Part shown: positions 26,698 through 35,255 of the stretch, in pieces
Position numbering within the stretch: the first letter of the stretch is position 1
Layout of the letters: every line of letters starts with the position of its first letter
The notes under the pieces: model-generated
The model's input: the letters and a program-made list of their open reading frames with translations, nothing else
Database searches by the model: none
What the model was told of the DNA's origin: nothing
From: Prosthecochloris ethylica
Lineage (GTDB): Bacteria; Bacteroidota; Chlorobiia; Chlorobiales; Chlorobiaceae
Direction: 5' to 3' (one strand)
Assembly (NCBI RefSeq): GCF_015234275.1
Contig: NZ_JADGII010000004.1
Length of the DNA stretch: 64,000 bases
Translations under genes and position numbers: made by a program

Positions 26698-28188
26698 TTA
26701 TTCTGCAAGTGTCTGACGCACGGCATGCCGCCACCCGGCAAGACAGCGATCCCGATACTCCTCAGCGGCAGGATCGGGCTCGAAACGTTCACCGGCCTGC
26801 TGCACGTGCTCGAGTTCACGGGCCGACGACCATACGCCTGCCTTCAGGCCTGCAAGAAATGCCGCACCGAGCGACGTGGACTCGAGATTCCGGGGCTTCT
26901 GCACCGGCACACCGAGCATATCACTCTGAAACTGCATGAGAAAACGGTTCGCGGCTGCACCGCCGTCCACCACCAGCACATCGGGGCTGATAGCGGTATC
27001 CGCTACCATCGCCTGAAAGACGTCGCAGGACTGATAGGCTATGGACTCGAGTGCAGCACGAACCAGATGATCCCTGCCCGTTCCTCTTGTCAGGCCGACA
27101 ATGCTCCCCCTGACATCCATGTTCCAGTGAGGAGCCCCGAGCCCGGCAAACGCCGGCACAAGGTACACGCCGCCATTGGACGGGAGACGCCGCGCGATCT
27201 CTTCAGATTCCCCGGCAGTGCCGATCAGGCGAAGCTCGTCGCGCAGCCACTGGATCGCGGCGCCTCCGATAAATACCGATCCCTCGAGCGCATAGCATGG
27301 CTCCCCTCCGGCCCCTATTGCAAGCGTCGTCACCAGTCCGTTACCCGAACGGATAAACTCGTCACCGGTGTTCATCACCATGAAGCAGCCGGTCCCGTAG
27401 GTGTTTTTCATACTCCCCCGCTCGAAACAGCACTGCCCGAACAGCGCGGCCTGCTGGTCCCCGGCTACCGCAGTCACCGGTACCCCGGACAACGATGCAG
27501 GCGTCGAGACCCGTCCGAAATCGTCCATGGAATTTTTCACTTCAGGCAGCAGCGACGGGGCAATACCGAACAGTTCGAGCAACTCCCCGTCCCATCGTTT
27601 CTCGACGATGTTGTAGAGCAGGGTACGTGATGCATTGGTAAAATCTGTCGCATGAACCCTGCCGCCGGTCAGCTTCCACAACAGCCAGCTGTCCACCGTT
27701 CCGAACAGCAACGACTGCTCGTCATCGACAGGAACATGGTCGAGAATCCAGCGGATTTTTGTCGCACTGAAATACGCATCCAAGGGCAGCCCGGTCCTCG
27801 ACGCAATCAGCTCCTCGTGCTCACGGTACCGGCCACAGAGTTCCGCGGTCCGCCTGCACTGCCAGACCACGGCATTGCAGACCGGCCTGCCCGATCGACG
27901 GTCCCAGACAACGACCGTCTCCCGCTGGTTGGTGATACCGACCGAACTCACCTCTGCCGGGCATTGCCGGAGCACGTCACCCACGGTTTCCAGAACGCTG
28001 TTCCAGATCTCTTCCGGATCATGCTCCACCCATCCTTCGGAAGGATAGATCTGCGAAATTTCACGATACGAACGGGCAAGCACCTCGCCCCCCGGCCCGT
28101 ACAGGACACATGTCGTTCCCGTTGTTCCCTGATCGATTGCTACAATAGCCACGCGCAATACCGGTTTGTGAAGTTCATCATGCACCAT
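26698..28188 (-). CDS. glpK: Glycerol kinase
   Basis: The 496-residue FGGY kinase phosphorylates glycerol to glycerol 3-phosphate. Typical segments are VAIDQGTTGTTCVLY, ITNQRETVVVWDRRSGRPVCNAVVWQCRRT, GLPLDAYFSATKIRWILDHV and the ADP-binding KNTYGTGCFMVMNTG. ATG 28188 gives the family length; the frame stays open another 195 bases upstream but without similarity. No glpF or glpD is visible nearby, so it stands alone here, divergent from aroK. Confidence 0.94.
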   Translation of the reverse strand: MVHDELHKPVLRVAIVAIDQGTTGTTCVLYGPGGEVLARSYREISQIYPSEGWVEHDPEEIWNSVLETVGDVLRQCPAEVSSVGITNQRETVVVWDRRSGRPVCNAVVWQCRRTAELCGRYREHEELIASRTGLPLDAYFSATKIRWILDHVPVDDEQSLLFGTVDSWLLWKLTGGRVHATDFTNASRTLLYNIVEKRWDGELLELFGIAPSLLPEVKNSMDDFGRVSTPASLSGVPVTAVAGDQQAALFGQCCFERGSMKNTYGTGCFMVMNTGDEFIRSGNGLVTTLAIGAGGEPCYALEGSVFIGGAAIQWLRDELRLIGTAGESEEIARRLPSNGGVYLVPAFAGLGAPHWNMDVRGSIVGLTRGTGRDHLVRAALESIAYQSCDVFQAMVADTAISPDVLVVDGGAAANRFLMQFQSDMLGVPVQKPRNLESTSLGAAFLAGLKAGVWSSARELEHVQQAGERFEPDPAAEEYRDRCLAGWRHAVRQTLAE

Positions 28189-28268
28189 GACCGCCCCGCC
28201 CGCTCCTCGAAGCCAGCAGAAACAGCCACGGCTCAACACATGCCACATCAGCAAGATACGGTAATCCT

Positions 28269-28284
28269 GCATTTTTGCTATATT
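28269..28284 (+). promoter_or_regulatory. Extended -10 promoter-like motif upstream of aroK
   Basis: GCATTTTTGCTATATT contains TG-n-TATATT, an extended -10 pattern. No clear -35 is seen. The same 16 bases occur upstream of bchF (44511-44526). Confidence 0.5.
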
Positions 28285-28367
28285 TCTGCGCCCGGACGCT
28301 TCTGCAGGAGAAGTTGTCCGGCGGAGTATTTTGCAGAGAAAAGAAAAATATCGTAGCATTCCTGCCC

Positions 28368-28961
28368 ATGAAACAGCCTTCACTCATCTTTCTCACCGGG
28401 TTCAGCGGTTCAGGGAAATCAACCATCGGCCCGCTTCTGGCCAACTCTCTGGGTTTCGATTTCGTTGATCTCGACCAGGAAATCGAACATGCGGCCGGCA
28501 AATCCATCAACAGGATTTTCGCGGAAGACGGGGAAGCGCATTTCAGGGAACTTGAAGCCACGACGCTGCAGCAGATGACCGGCAAGAAAGAGCTGGTCGT
28601 CTCTCTCGGGGGGGGAGTTCTGCAGAACGATCGCAGTTTTTCGCTGATCATATCAACGGGAACGCTGGTCTATCTGCACTCGAGCCCCCTGGTGCTGGCC
28701 AAACGCCTCAGTCATAAAACAGACCGTCCGCTGATGAAGGGACACCATGGCGAGCGGTTGTCACGAGAAGAGATCGAACAGAAAATCCTCGCACTGCTCG
28801 AACAGCGCGAACCACGCTACAAAACCGCGCAGATCACGGTTGAAACCGATAACAAACGCATCGGTTCGACTGTCGAGGAACTCACCAGGAAGATCGAGCG
28901 CTACATCCGCAGATGCGAGAAACAAAAAATCGAACGAAACGCAAAAAAACGACAGAAGTGA
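28368..28961 (+). CDS. aroK: Shikimate kinase
   Basis: The 197-residue NMP-kinase-fold enzyme phosphorylates shikimate. Walker A is GFSGSGKST (about 10-18). DLDQEIE, the FRELEA helix and SLGGGVLQN (substrate-binding Gly loop) are present, as is the RPLM lid. The C-terminus has about 20 extra very basic residues. ATG 28368 follows the conserved N-terminus. The stop overlaps the aroB GTG start. Confidence 0.93.
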   Translation: MKQPSLIFLTGFSGSGKSTIGPLLANSLGFDFVDLDQEIEHAAGKSINRIFAEDGEAHFRELEATTLQQMTGKKELVVSLGGGVLQNDRSFSLIISTGTLVYLHSSPLVLAKRLSHKTDRPLMKGHHGERLSREEIEQKILALLEQREPRYKTAQITVETDNKRIGSTVEELTRKIERYIRRCEKQKIERNAKKRQK

Positions 28962-30037
28962 GCGAAATCATTGTCAGTACCCCGGTGATCGACCGGATCG
29001 GCCAACTGTTTGAACAGCATAACCTGCAGAAAAAGACCGTCGTGCTGTTTGATGAACATACACGAAAACTCTTCGGCGACCGGCTGCTCGAAAGCCTCGG
29101 ACACCAGGGGTTCACCGTCAAGGAGCTTGTGATTGCCGCACGCGAAACCTCCAAAAGTTTCCGTACGGCCTTCAATCTCTACAGTGAGATGATCGATGCA
29201 GACGTCGACCGCAGCTGGAACCTGCTCGCAGTCGGGGGGGGGGTGGTCGGAGATCTAGGAGGGTTTGTCGCTGCAAGCTACTACCGCGGCATACCTGTCG
29301 TACAGCTGCCGACAACCCTGCTGGCCATGACCGACAGTTCGATCGGGGGAAAAGTCGCCATCAACCATCCGAAAGGAAAAAATCTCATCGGTTTTTTCCA
29401 CCTCCCGGAACTGGTGCTGATCGACCCCTCGTGGCTGAAAACACTGCCCGAACGCGAAATTTACGCAGGGATGGCCGAAGTCGTCAAATACGGGTTCATC
29501 GCCGATCGGCAGTTTTTCGATTACCTGAAGGAACATTTTGACGAGATTGTCGCTGTCAGGGATCCCTACGTCACCGAAGCTATACAGCGCAGCGCGATGA
29601 TCAAGCAGAGAGTCGTGGAAGAGGATTTCAGGGAGCGGAGCGGATTGCGTGCAACCCTGAATTTTGGCCATACCTTCGCTCACGGGCTTGAAAAACTTGC
29701 CGATTACCGTCATATCCGCCATGGTGAAGCTGTCACCCTCGGCATGATCTGCGCGCTCTGCCTGTCTGAACGCATGGGGACGCTGTCACCTGAGGAAAAA
29801 CAGGAAGGCCTGGATCTTCTCGCACGATTCAGGTTCCGCAAGGGCCTGGTCGAAAAGCGGTTCAAATCTCATGAATCAGGGGAAATCCTTCACAGCATGC
29901 TGTCCGACAAGAAAAAAGTCAACAGGGAACTCCGGTTCGTGCTGCTCAACGGGCTGGGAGAAGCCTTTCTGCATACCTCGTCGATCGACCACCAGCTCGT
30001 CATCAAGGCTATCGACGAAGCGAAAACACTCTGCTGA
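28958..30037 (+). CDS. aroB: 3-dehydroquinate synthase
   Basis: The 359-residue NAD- and metal-dependent enzyme closes DAHP to 3-dehydroquinate. Clear motifs are GGGVVGDLGGFVAASYYRG, QLPTTLLAMTDSSIGGKVAIN, EVVKYGFI and the metal ligand segment LNFGHTFAHGLE. Two starts are possible: GTG 28958, overlapping the aroK stop and matching the family N-terminus, or ATG 28913, adding a basic 15-residue leader. I prefer the GTG. Confidence 0.93.
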   Translation: MSEIIVSTPVIDRIGQLFEQHNLQKKTVVLFDEHTRKLFGDRLLESLGHQGFTVKELVIAARETSKSFRTAFNLYSEMIDADVDRSWNLLAVGGGVVGDLGGFVAASYYRGIPVVQLPTTLLAMTDSSIGGKVAINHPKGKNLIGFFHLPELVLIDPSWLKTLPEREIYAGMAEVVKYGFIADRQFFDYLKEHFDEIVAVRDPYVTEAIQRSAMIKQRVVEEDFRERSGLRATLNFGHTFAHGLEKLADYRHIRHGEAVTLGMICALCLSERMGTLSPEEKQEGLDLLARFRFRKGLVEKRFKSHESGEILHSMLSDKKKVNRELRFVLLNGLGEAFLHTSSIDHQLVIKAIDEAKTLC

Positions 30038-30062
30038 AAACCCCGTAAAGACGACGGCGCGA

Positions 30063-30854
30063 CTACCTGCCGGTCCTGTTGAGCTCGAGCAGCAATGCCG
30101 CACCTTTCAGGACCGCGTGCTCGTCAGTCTCATGCAGGCAGTGCAACATCGGAGCGATGATTCTGCTGCTCCCCCCCGTAACCACCACCAGGGGCTCGTC
30201 TTTCCCGTGGCTGACCGGAAGCGTCGATCTGATATCTCCGATCAGACCGTCAACCTGGCGGGCACAGCCGTACAGGATACCGCTTCGGATGCACTCCTCG
30301 GTTGAACGGCCGAGCAGCGGCACATCGGAACCGATATCGACGAGAGGAAGACGTGCTGTCCGTTCATGCAGAGCCGCACGCTGGAGATCGATCCCCGGCA
30401 GGATCATCCCACCCCTGTACGTAGCGTTCCGGTCAAGCACATCGATCGTCACCGCCGTACCGAGATCCACCACAATAACAGCACGCCCGCTCGCTCTGCC
30501 TGCTCCGAAGGCAAGCAGAGCGAGCCTGTCGGCACCGATAGATGTCCTGGGAAAGTATTCGAACCTGAAGGGAAGATCGAGCGCACTGCTGATTTCCAGA
30601 ACGTCTCCTTCGAGGCGCACGCTCAGCAGGTCGACAAACAGAGCGGTCAACCGGGGAACGACACTCGAAACAGCCGCAGAACGAAGCCCGGACCGTAACC
30701 CGGAAAACGAATCGATCACACGGCGGACATCATCCGCCCCCTGCAGACCGGCAGTCGGAACCCGTTCGCGCGCGAGGCAACTCTCCCCTTCCAGAAGCGC
30801 AAGTTCCGTCACGGAATTGCCGACTTCGACAATGACACATCGATCGTTATCCAT
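30063..30854 (-). CDS. coaX: Type III pantothenate kinase
   Basis: The 263-residue protein starts the CoA pathway by phosphorylating pantothenate. It has the ASKHA phosphate-1 loop VEVGNSVTELAL, SSVVPRLTALF, the GADRLALLAFG motif and VIVVDLGTAVTIDVLD followed by YRGGMILPGIDLQRAAL. ATG 30854 is preceded by GACGGGA; ATG 30863 is an alternative. It follows the unknown membrane gene by 19 bases. Confidence 0.92.
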   Translation of the reverse strand: MDNDRCVIVEVGNSVTELALLEGESCLARERVPTAGLQGADDVRRVIDSFSGLRSGLRSAAVSSVVPRLTALFVDLLSVRLEGDVLEISSALDLPFRFEYFPRTSIGADRLALLAFGAGRASGRAVIVVDLGTAVTIDVLDRNATYRGGMILPGIDLQRAALHERTARLPLVDIGSDVPLLGRSTEECIRSGILYGCARQVDGLIGDIRSTLPVSHGKDEPLVVVTGGSSRIIAPMLHCLHETDEHAVLKGAALLLELNRTGR

Positions 30855-30873
30855 TCCCGTCATCCGGAACTTA

Positions 30874-31380
30874 TCAGGGACGCTCCAGAGCGATGCCGGT
30901 TACCTCCGAGAGTTCATCGAGCAATTGCTGATACTCCGACAGGTTTTCCGTCACGAAGACCGAATCACGAGCTCCCCCCGTGCGGGCGACGATAAAAATC
31001 TTCGGTGGCGGATTGAATGTCATTTCTTCCTGGTAGATGCGAACGATATCCTCTGGCCTGAATGCCGTATCCCGGCCGTTACGATCCTCATAGACAACAT
31101 TCCCATCCGTCAGGACAACCCTGTCCCCCTCCTGGCCATGTTCGGCGAGGAAGCGGGTATTGTAATAGTTCGGAGCTCCAAGCGAAACGGTCGTCAGCAC
31201 GAGCAACAGGGTACTTTTCCACAAGCACCCGAGATCGATGCCGTAACTGAACTTTCCGAAGCGGAAGAAAAAAGCCCAGCCAGCAGCAAGCACCATCATG
31301 GCCAGCAGCCAGGTAAAGAGGTAATAGTAATCCAGCCACCAGGCAGGATAGGTCATGGGATACTCGAAAACCTGCTGCAT
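30874..31380 (-). CDS. Unknown membrane-anchored protein upstream of coaX
   Basis: A 168-residue protein with two N-terminal hydrophobic helices (about 15-40 and 53-75). A soluble C-terminal domain follows (about 80-168), rich in beta-type residues (GDRVVLTDGNVVYEDRNGRD, PPPKIFIVARTGG). I do not recognise the family. It shares direction and close spacing with coaX, so the two are likely one unit. Confidence 0.65.
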   Translation of the reverse strand: MQQVFEYPMTYPAWWLDYYYLFTWLLAMMVLAAGWAFFFRFGKFSYGIDLGCLWKSTLLLVLTTVSLGAPNYYNTRFLAEHGQEGDRVVLTDGNVVYEDRNGRDTAFRPEDIVRIYQEEMTFNPPPKIFIVARTGGARDSVFVTENLSEYQQLLDELSEVTGIALERP

Positions 31381-31499
31381 AGAAATTCATCAATTATTGT
31401 TTCCTTGTAAGAAGCTGTAAGATAGCGTTTTTCACCTTTTTGAAAAATCCGTCGCACCCACAGGCAAAAAGACTCCATTCACCGCAAACAGCCACCATC

Positions 31500-31919
31500 A
31501 TGAAATCATATCACAAAGAGCTCTGGATGAACGTCCCTGAACGGATGGGCTTCGTCAATATCACAGAAGATGTCAGAGCCGCTCTGACGGAAAGCGGAAT
31601 CAGGGAAGGGCTCTGCCTGGTCAACGCCATGCACATTACCGCATCGGTATTCATTAACGATGACGAGCCGGGCCTGCACAGCGACTACCGGAAATGGCTC
31701 GAAGAGCTCGCTCCACATGAGCCACTCAGCCGCTACCGCCACAACCTGACCGGAGAGGACAACGGAGATGCCCACCACAAACGGCAGATCATGGGCAGGG
31801 AGGTTGTCGTGGCCGTCACCGGGGGCCAGCTGCACTTCGGTCCCTGGGAACAGATCTTTTACGGTGAGTTTGACGGCCGGAGAAAAAAACGGCTGCTTAT
31901 CAAAATTATCGGAGAGTAA
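31500..31919 (+). CDS. YjbQ/UPF0047 family protein
   Basis: The 139-residue protein matches the YjbQ fold: FVNITEDVRAAL, CLVNAMHITASVFINDDEPGL and the conserved HHKRQIMGREVVVAVTGGQLHFGPWEQIFYGEFDG. Members have been linked to a thiamine-phosphate-synthase-like side activity; the physiological role is unclear. ATG 31500 fits the family start. A bidirectional terminator follows. Confidence 0.88.
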   Translation: MKSYHKELWMNVPERMGFVNITEDVRAALTESGIREGLCLVNAMHITASVFINDDEPGLHSDYRKWLEELAPHEPLSRYRHNLTGEDNGDAHHKRQIMGREVVVAVTGGQLHFGPWEQIFYGEFDGRRKKRLLIKIIGE

Positions 31920-31930
31920 GCGAGAAACGT

Positions 31931-31958
31931 AAAAAGGGGCCGTAACCGGCCCCTTTTT
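31931..31958. terminator. Bidirectional terminator between yjbQ-type gene and glnN
   Basis: AAAAAGGGGCCG (31931-31942) is followed, after a TAAC loop, by CGGCCCCTTTTT (31947-31958). The A-run and T-run serve the convergent transcripts on either strand. Confidence 0.9.
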
Positions 31959-31980
31959 CACTGCACTCCATCCTGGCGGA

Positions 31981-34149
31981 TCAGTGCTCGAACAGCATTT
32001 CAGAATAGGTGGGAAGCTCCCATTTGCTGCGATCGACCATGAGCTCGAGATGATCTGCCACCTCGCGGACCTTGTCCATCGTCGGCAGCACAACCTCGGC
32101 ACAGTAATCAGCGGCGTCGAACTCATCCTCGATAGCATCGAGCTTCTCGATGACGGCATCCAGCTCGGTTGTCAGGTCGAGCAGTGACGCAAGGTTATCG
32201 GCAAGCTCCCGGAGATGATCACCCTGGCTTTTGAGCGTCTTGTCAGACAGGCCGATACGTGACGCTGCCTCGACAAGGCCGTTGTAAGATCCGGCAAGCT
32301 CGCCCTGGTATTCCGATACATCCGGAATCACGAACGTTTTGAGCATCAGCTGGAGTGTTCTCGCTTCGATATCGATGCCTTTGATATAGCGTTCGAGACG
32401 TGTATTGAGGCGCGATGTCAGCTCCTGGTCCGACAGGACGCCATAACGGTCGAACATGCTACGGTTTTCAGGCTCGAGCAGCGCCCTCATTGCCTGAGGA
32501 GTATTTCTCAGGTTAGGAAGGCCGCGTTTGGCAGCCGCGTCCTGAAGGTCTTCGCTGTAGTTGTCACCCTGGTAACGCACAGGCTTGGTCGCGGTGATCT
32601 CTGCACGAAGCGTCTCGAGAATCGCCGTATCTTTTTCGACACCGCTGTCGATTTTCGCCTGTATGGCATCGGCAAGCTCGTCCATGGCTTCGGCCATCAG
32701 CGTATTGAGCACCATGTTGGGTACAGAAATCGGCTGCGATGAACCTACGGCACGGAACTCGAACTTGTTGCCGGTAAACGCGAACGGCGATGTACGGTTA
32801 CGATCGGTATAATCCTTGTTGAGTTCCGGCAGCTGGGCGAGGCCGAGGTTCAGTACCTGCTTCTCGGTCGCAAAATCGACTTTTCCGCTTTCGATGGCAT
32901 CGAGCACCTTTTCGAGCAGATCACCCAGAAATACCGTTACGACAGCCGGCGGCGCCTCGTTGGCACCCAGACGATGGTCGTTACCGATGCTTGCGATCGA
33001 GGCCCGGAGCACACCGGAACGCTTGAAGACACCTTTCAGCACCGCGACAAGGAAGACCAGGAACTGGATATTGGACTCCGGAGTGTCTCCGGGCTCGAGC
33101 AGGTTCATCCCGCCGACGGCCCCGATCGACCAGTTGTTGTGCTTACCCGAGCCGTTGATGCCGGCAAACGGCTTCTCGTGCATCAGGAGGGCGAACCCTT
33201 TTTTCTCGGCGACACGACGCATGACCTCCATCACCAGCAGGTTGTGGTCTGCGGCAATGTTTGCACGCTCGAAAATAGGTGCGATCTCGAACTGGTGGGG
33301 AGCAACCTCGTTATGCCTGGTCTTGGCAGGAATTCCGAGCAGGTAGAGTTCCTCCTCGACATCCTGCATGAATTCCAGGACCCTGTTGGGAATGGAACCG
33401 AAATAGTGGTCCTCGAGCTGCTGGCCTTTCGGAGGCATGGCACCGAGCAGAGTCCGCCCACTCATGATAAGATCGGGACGCATCGCGTAAAACTTTTTAT
33501 CGACCAGGAAGTATTCCTGCTCTGCTCCGGCATAGGTAGTCACGCGACTGACGTTGTCGACGCCGAGAATACCGAGAAGCTTTATCGCCGAGCTGCTCAC
33601 AGCGTCCATCGAGCGCAGGAGCGGGGTTTTCTCATCGAGGGCTTCGCCATGATAGGAAATGAAGACCGTCGGAATACACAGGGTGACATCCTTGCCGCCT
33701 TTCATGAGAAACGCCGGACTCGTGGGATCCCAGGCTGTATAGCCCCTGGCTTCGAAGGTCGTCCTCATGCCGCCTGACGGGAAACTCGATGCATCAGGCT
33801 CACCCTGGATCAGCTGACCTCCGCTGAAACGCTCGATCGGGGTCCCGTCACTGTCAAGGGTCAGGAACGCGTCGTGCTTTTCCGCCGTCGAACCGGTCAT
33901 CGGCTGAAACCAGTGCGTATAGTGAGTCGCACCGTTCTCCAGTGCCCACTCTTTCATGCCATGGGCGACAGCAGCCGCGATCTCGGGAGAAAGTTTCTTA
34001 CCTGTCTTTATCGTATTCTGCAATGCCTTGTACACCTCTTTCGGCAGTTTTTTCAGCATTGCCTTCTGATCGAATGTCAGGGCACCGAAATACGACGATA
34101 CCGCTTTTCTGTTTCCGTTTTCCAAAGGATCCTCCTTATGATTGTTCAT
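31981..34149 (-). CDS. glnN: Glutamine synthetase type III
   Basis: The 722-residue length and the motifs WFQPMTG, EQEYFLVDKKFY, APHQFEIAPIFE and HEKPFAGINGSGKHNNWS mark the large GSIII class found in Bacteroidetes and some cyanobacteria. It assimilates ammonium into glutamine. No type I glnA is seen in the window. The Lrp/AsnC gene lies 30 bases upstream in the same direction, so the regulator may be part of the same transcript. Confidence 0.95.
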   Translation of the reverse strand: MNNHKEDPLENGNRKAVSSYFGALTFDQKAMLKKLPKEVYKALQNTIKTGKKLSPEIAAAVAHGMKEWALENGATHYTHWFQPMTGSTAEKHDAFLTLDSDGTPIERFSGGQLIQGEPDASSFPSGGMRTTFEARGYTAWDPTSPAFLMKGGKDVTLCIPTVFISYHGEALDEKTPLLRSMDAVSSSAIKLLGILGVDNVSRVTTYAGAEQEYFLVDKKFYAMRPDLIMSGRTLLGAMPPKGQQLEDHYFGSIPNRVLEFMQDVEEELYLLGIPAKTRHNEVAPHQFEIAPIFERANIAADHNLLVMEVMRRVAEKKGFALLMHEKPFAGINGSGKHNNWSIGAVGGMNLLEPGDTPESNIQFLVFLVAVLKGVFKRSGVLRASIASIGNDHRLGANEAPPAVVTVFLGDLLEKVLDAIESGKVDFATEKQVLNLGLAQLPELNKDYTDRNRTSPFAFTGNKFEFRAVGSSQPISVPNMVLNTLMAEAMDELADAIQAKIDSGVEKDTAILETLRAEITATKPVRYQGDNYSEDLQDAAAKRGLPNLRNTPQAMRALLEPENRSMFDRYGVLSDQELTSRLNTRLERYIKGIDIEARTLQLMLKTFVIPDVSEYQGELAGSYNGLVEAASRIGLSDKTLKSQGDHLRELADNLASLLDLTTELDAVIEKLDAIEDEFDAADYCAEVVLPTMDKVREVADHLELMVDRSKWELPTYSEMLFEH

Positions 34150-34179
34150 GAAAACATGTCGAGTAAAAAATACAAACCG

Positions 34180-34704
34180 TTACTTTCTGGATTTCTTCGC
34201 ATCGAACGATACCAGAACCTGCCTGTCCAGCAGATTGTTTTTCACGATTTCGGAACTGATACGGGTATTCTTTTTGATTTCAGACAGCACAAAACTCGTA
34301 TTGGTGCCGAGAACACCGGGCCAGCTCTGAATCCGCGAGAGAAATCGCTCGAGCGAAGCAGTGTTGTGTGTCATCACTTTCAGGATATGGGAACCATCAC
34401 CGGTCACTGAATAACACTCCATGATTTCGTCTTCGCGCAATACATGCTCGACAAATGACTTGTAGTGTTTCGAGGAATCAACCCTGACCCGAACAAACGC
34501 CTGAATATCGAAACCGAGCTGACGTTCATCGACCTGTGTCGTAAACTTCTGGATAATCCCCTTCTTCTGAAGCTTATCCACCCTCTCGCTGACAGAGGGA
34601 ATCGAGAGCCCCACGATCTCGGCAAGTTCGCTGAGCCGGATACGTGCATTGTCACCAAATGATTCAACGATCTTCAGGTCAATAAGGTCAAGATTTCCTG
34701 ACAT
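34180..34704 (-). CDS. Lrp/AsnC-family transcriptional regulator
   Basis: The 174-residue protein has an N-terminal HTH (LIDLKIVESFGDNARIRLSELAEIVGLSIPSVSERVDKLQKKGII) and a C-terminal RAM ligand-binding domain (about 75-155: DEIMECYSVTGDGSHILKVMTHNTASLERFL). Its tail is somewhat longer and more basic than usual. Its place just upstream of glnN suggests control of nitrogen assimilation by an amino acid. A short palindrome lies directly upstream of its start. Confidence 0.9.
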   Translation of the reverse strand: MSGNLDLIDLKIVESFGDNARIRLSELAEIVGLSIPSVSERVDKLQKKGIIQKFTTQVDERQLGFDIQAFVRVRVDSSKHYKSFVEHVLREDEIMECYSVTGDGSHILKVMTHNTASLERFLSRIQSWPGVLGTNTSFVLSEIKKNTRISSEIVKNNLLDRQVLVSFDAKKSRK

Positions 34705-34709
34705 AAACC

Positions 34710-34721
34710 TACAATTTTGTA
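34710..34721. promoter_or_regulatory. Palindrome TACAATTTTGTA in front of the Lrp-family gene
   Basis: Two 5-base arms (TACAA/TTGTA) with a 2-base centre, 6 bases upstream of the start codon in an AT-rich stretch. Possible autoregulatory operator; the Lrp consensus is loose, so this is weak. Bases 34722-34965 hold only AT-rich sequence with no gene I can support. Confidence 0.3.
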
Positions 34722-34965
34722 TTTTTCTACCGAAAGTTTACAAATAAAATAAGAGCAATACAAGCTTTTTCTTAAAAAATAACCAGAACAAGGATCAGGC
34801 TCTTAAAAAATAAGGAAAAGCGGGACTTCGCCAGGCTACCGGGCCGTTGACAGGAGCACTCTGCGAGGCAGCATCACAGCTCTTTTAAAAAAATTAAAAA
34901 AAATGTAACCTGAGCATAATTTTTTCAACCGGGAAAACCAATCTCCGATCACCGACCGCAGGCAC

Positions 34966-35154
34966 ATGAACCAGGAAGAAACGACAACACCGCATCCGCA
35001 CACCGGCCAGGACCAGCACGACACTACCGAACATGAAAGCCCGCAGCGGCCGAGTGCAGCAGACGACATGAAGTTCATAGTCAAGGCCACTCTGACCATC
35101 GGCGGAAGAATTATCCGTCAGCTGGACCGGCTCATCGGCAGAATCAACTCCTGA
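34966..35154 (+). CDS. Small protein of unknown function
   Basis: A 62-residue frame: the first 34 residues are polar, His/Gln/Thr/Pro-rich and probably disordered; the last 28 (MKFIVKATLTIGGRIIRQLDRLIGRINS) can form an amphipathic helix with regular Arg/Lys. It starts at ATG with GCAGG upstream. I do not recognise it. It could be a real small membrane-surface or regulatory protein. Downstream lie about 100 bases before crtQ. Confidence 0.4.
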   Translation: MNQEETTTPHPHTGQDQHDTTEHESPQRPSAADDMKFIVKATLTIGGRIIRQLDRLIGRINS

Positions 35155-35255
35155 AGACAGAACCGGCGCGCTTGCCCGACTCGTGCGGTGTTTCTCTATC
35201 GCACAACAAATCATTATATTCTGCCATATCATCAACCTTCTAACCAGCAAGCACA

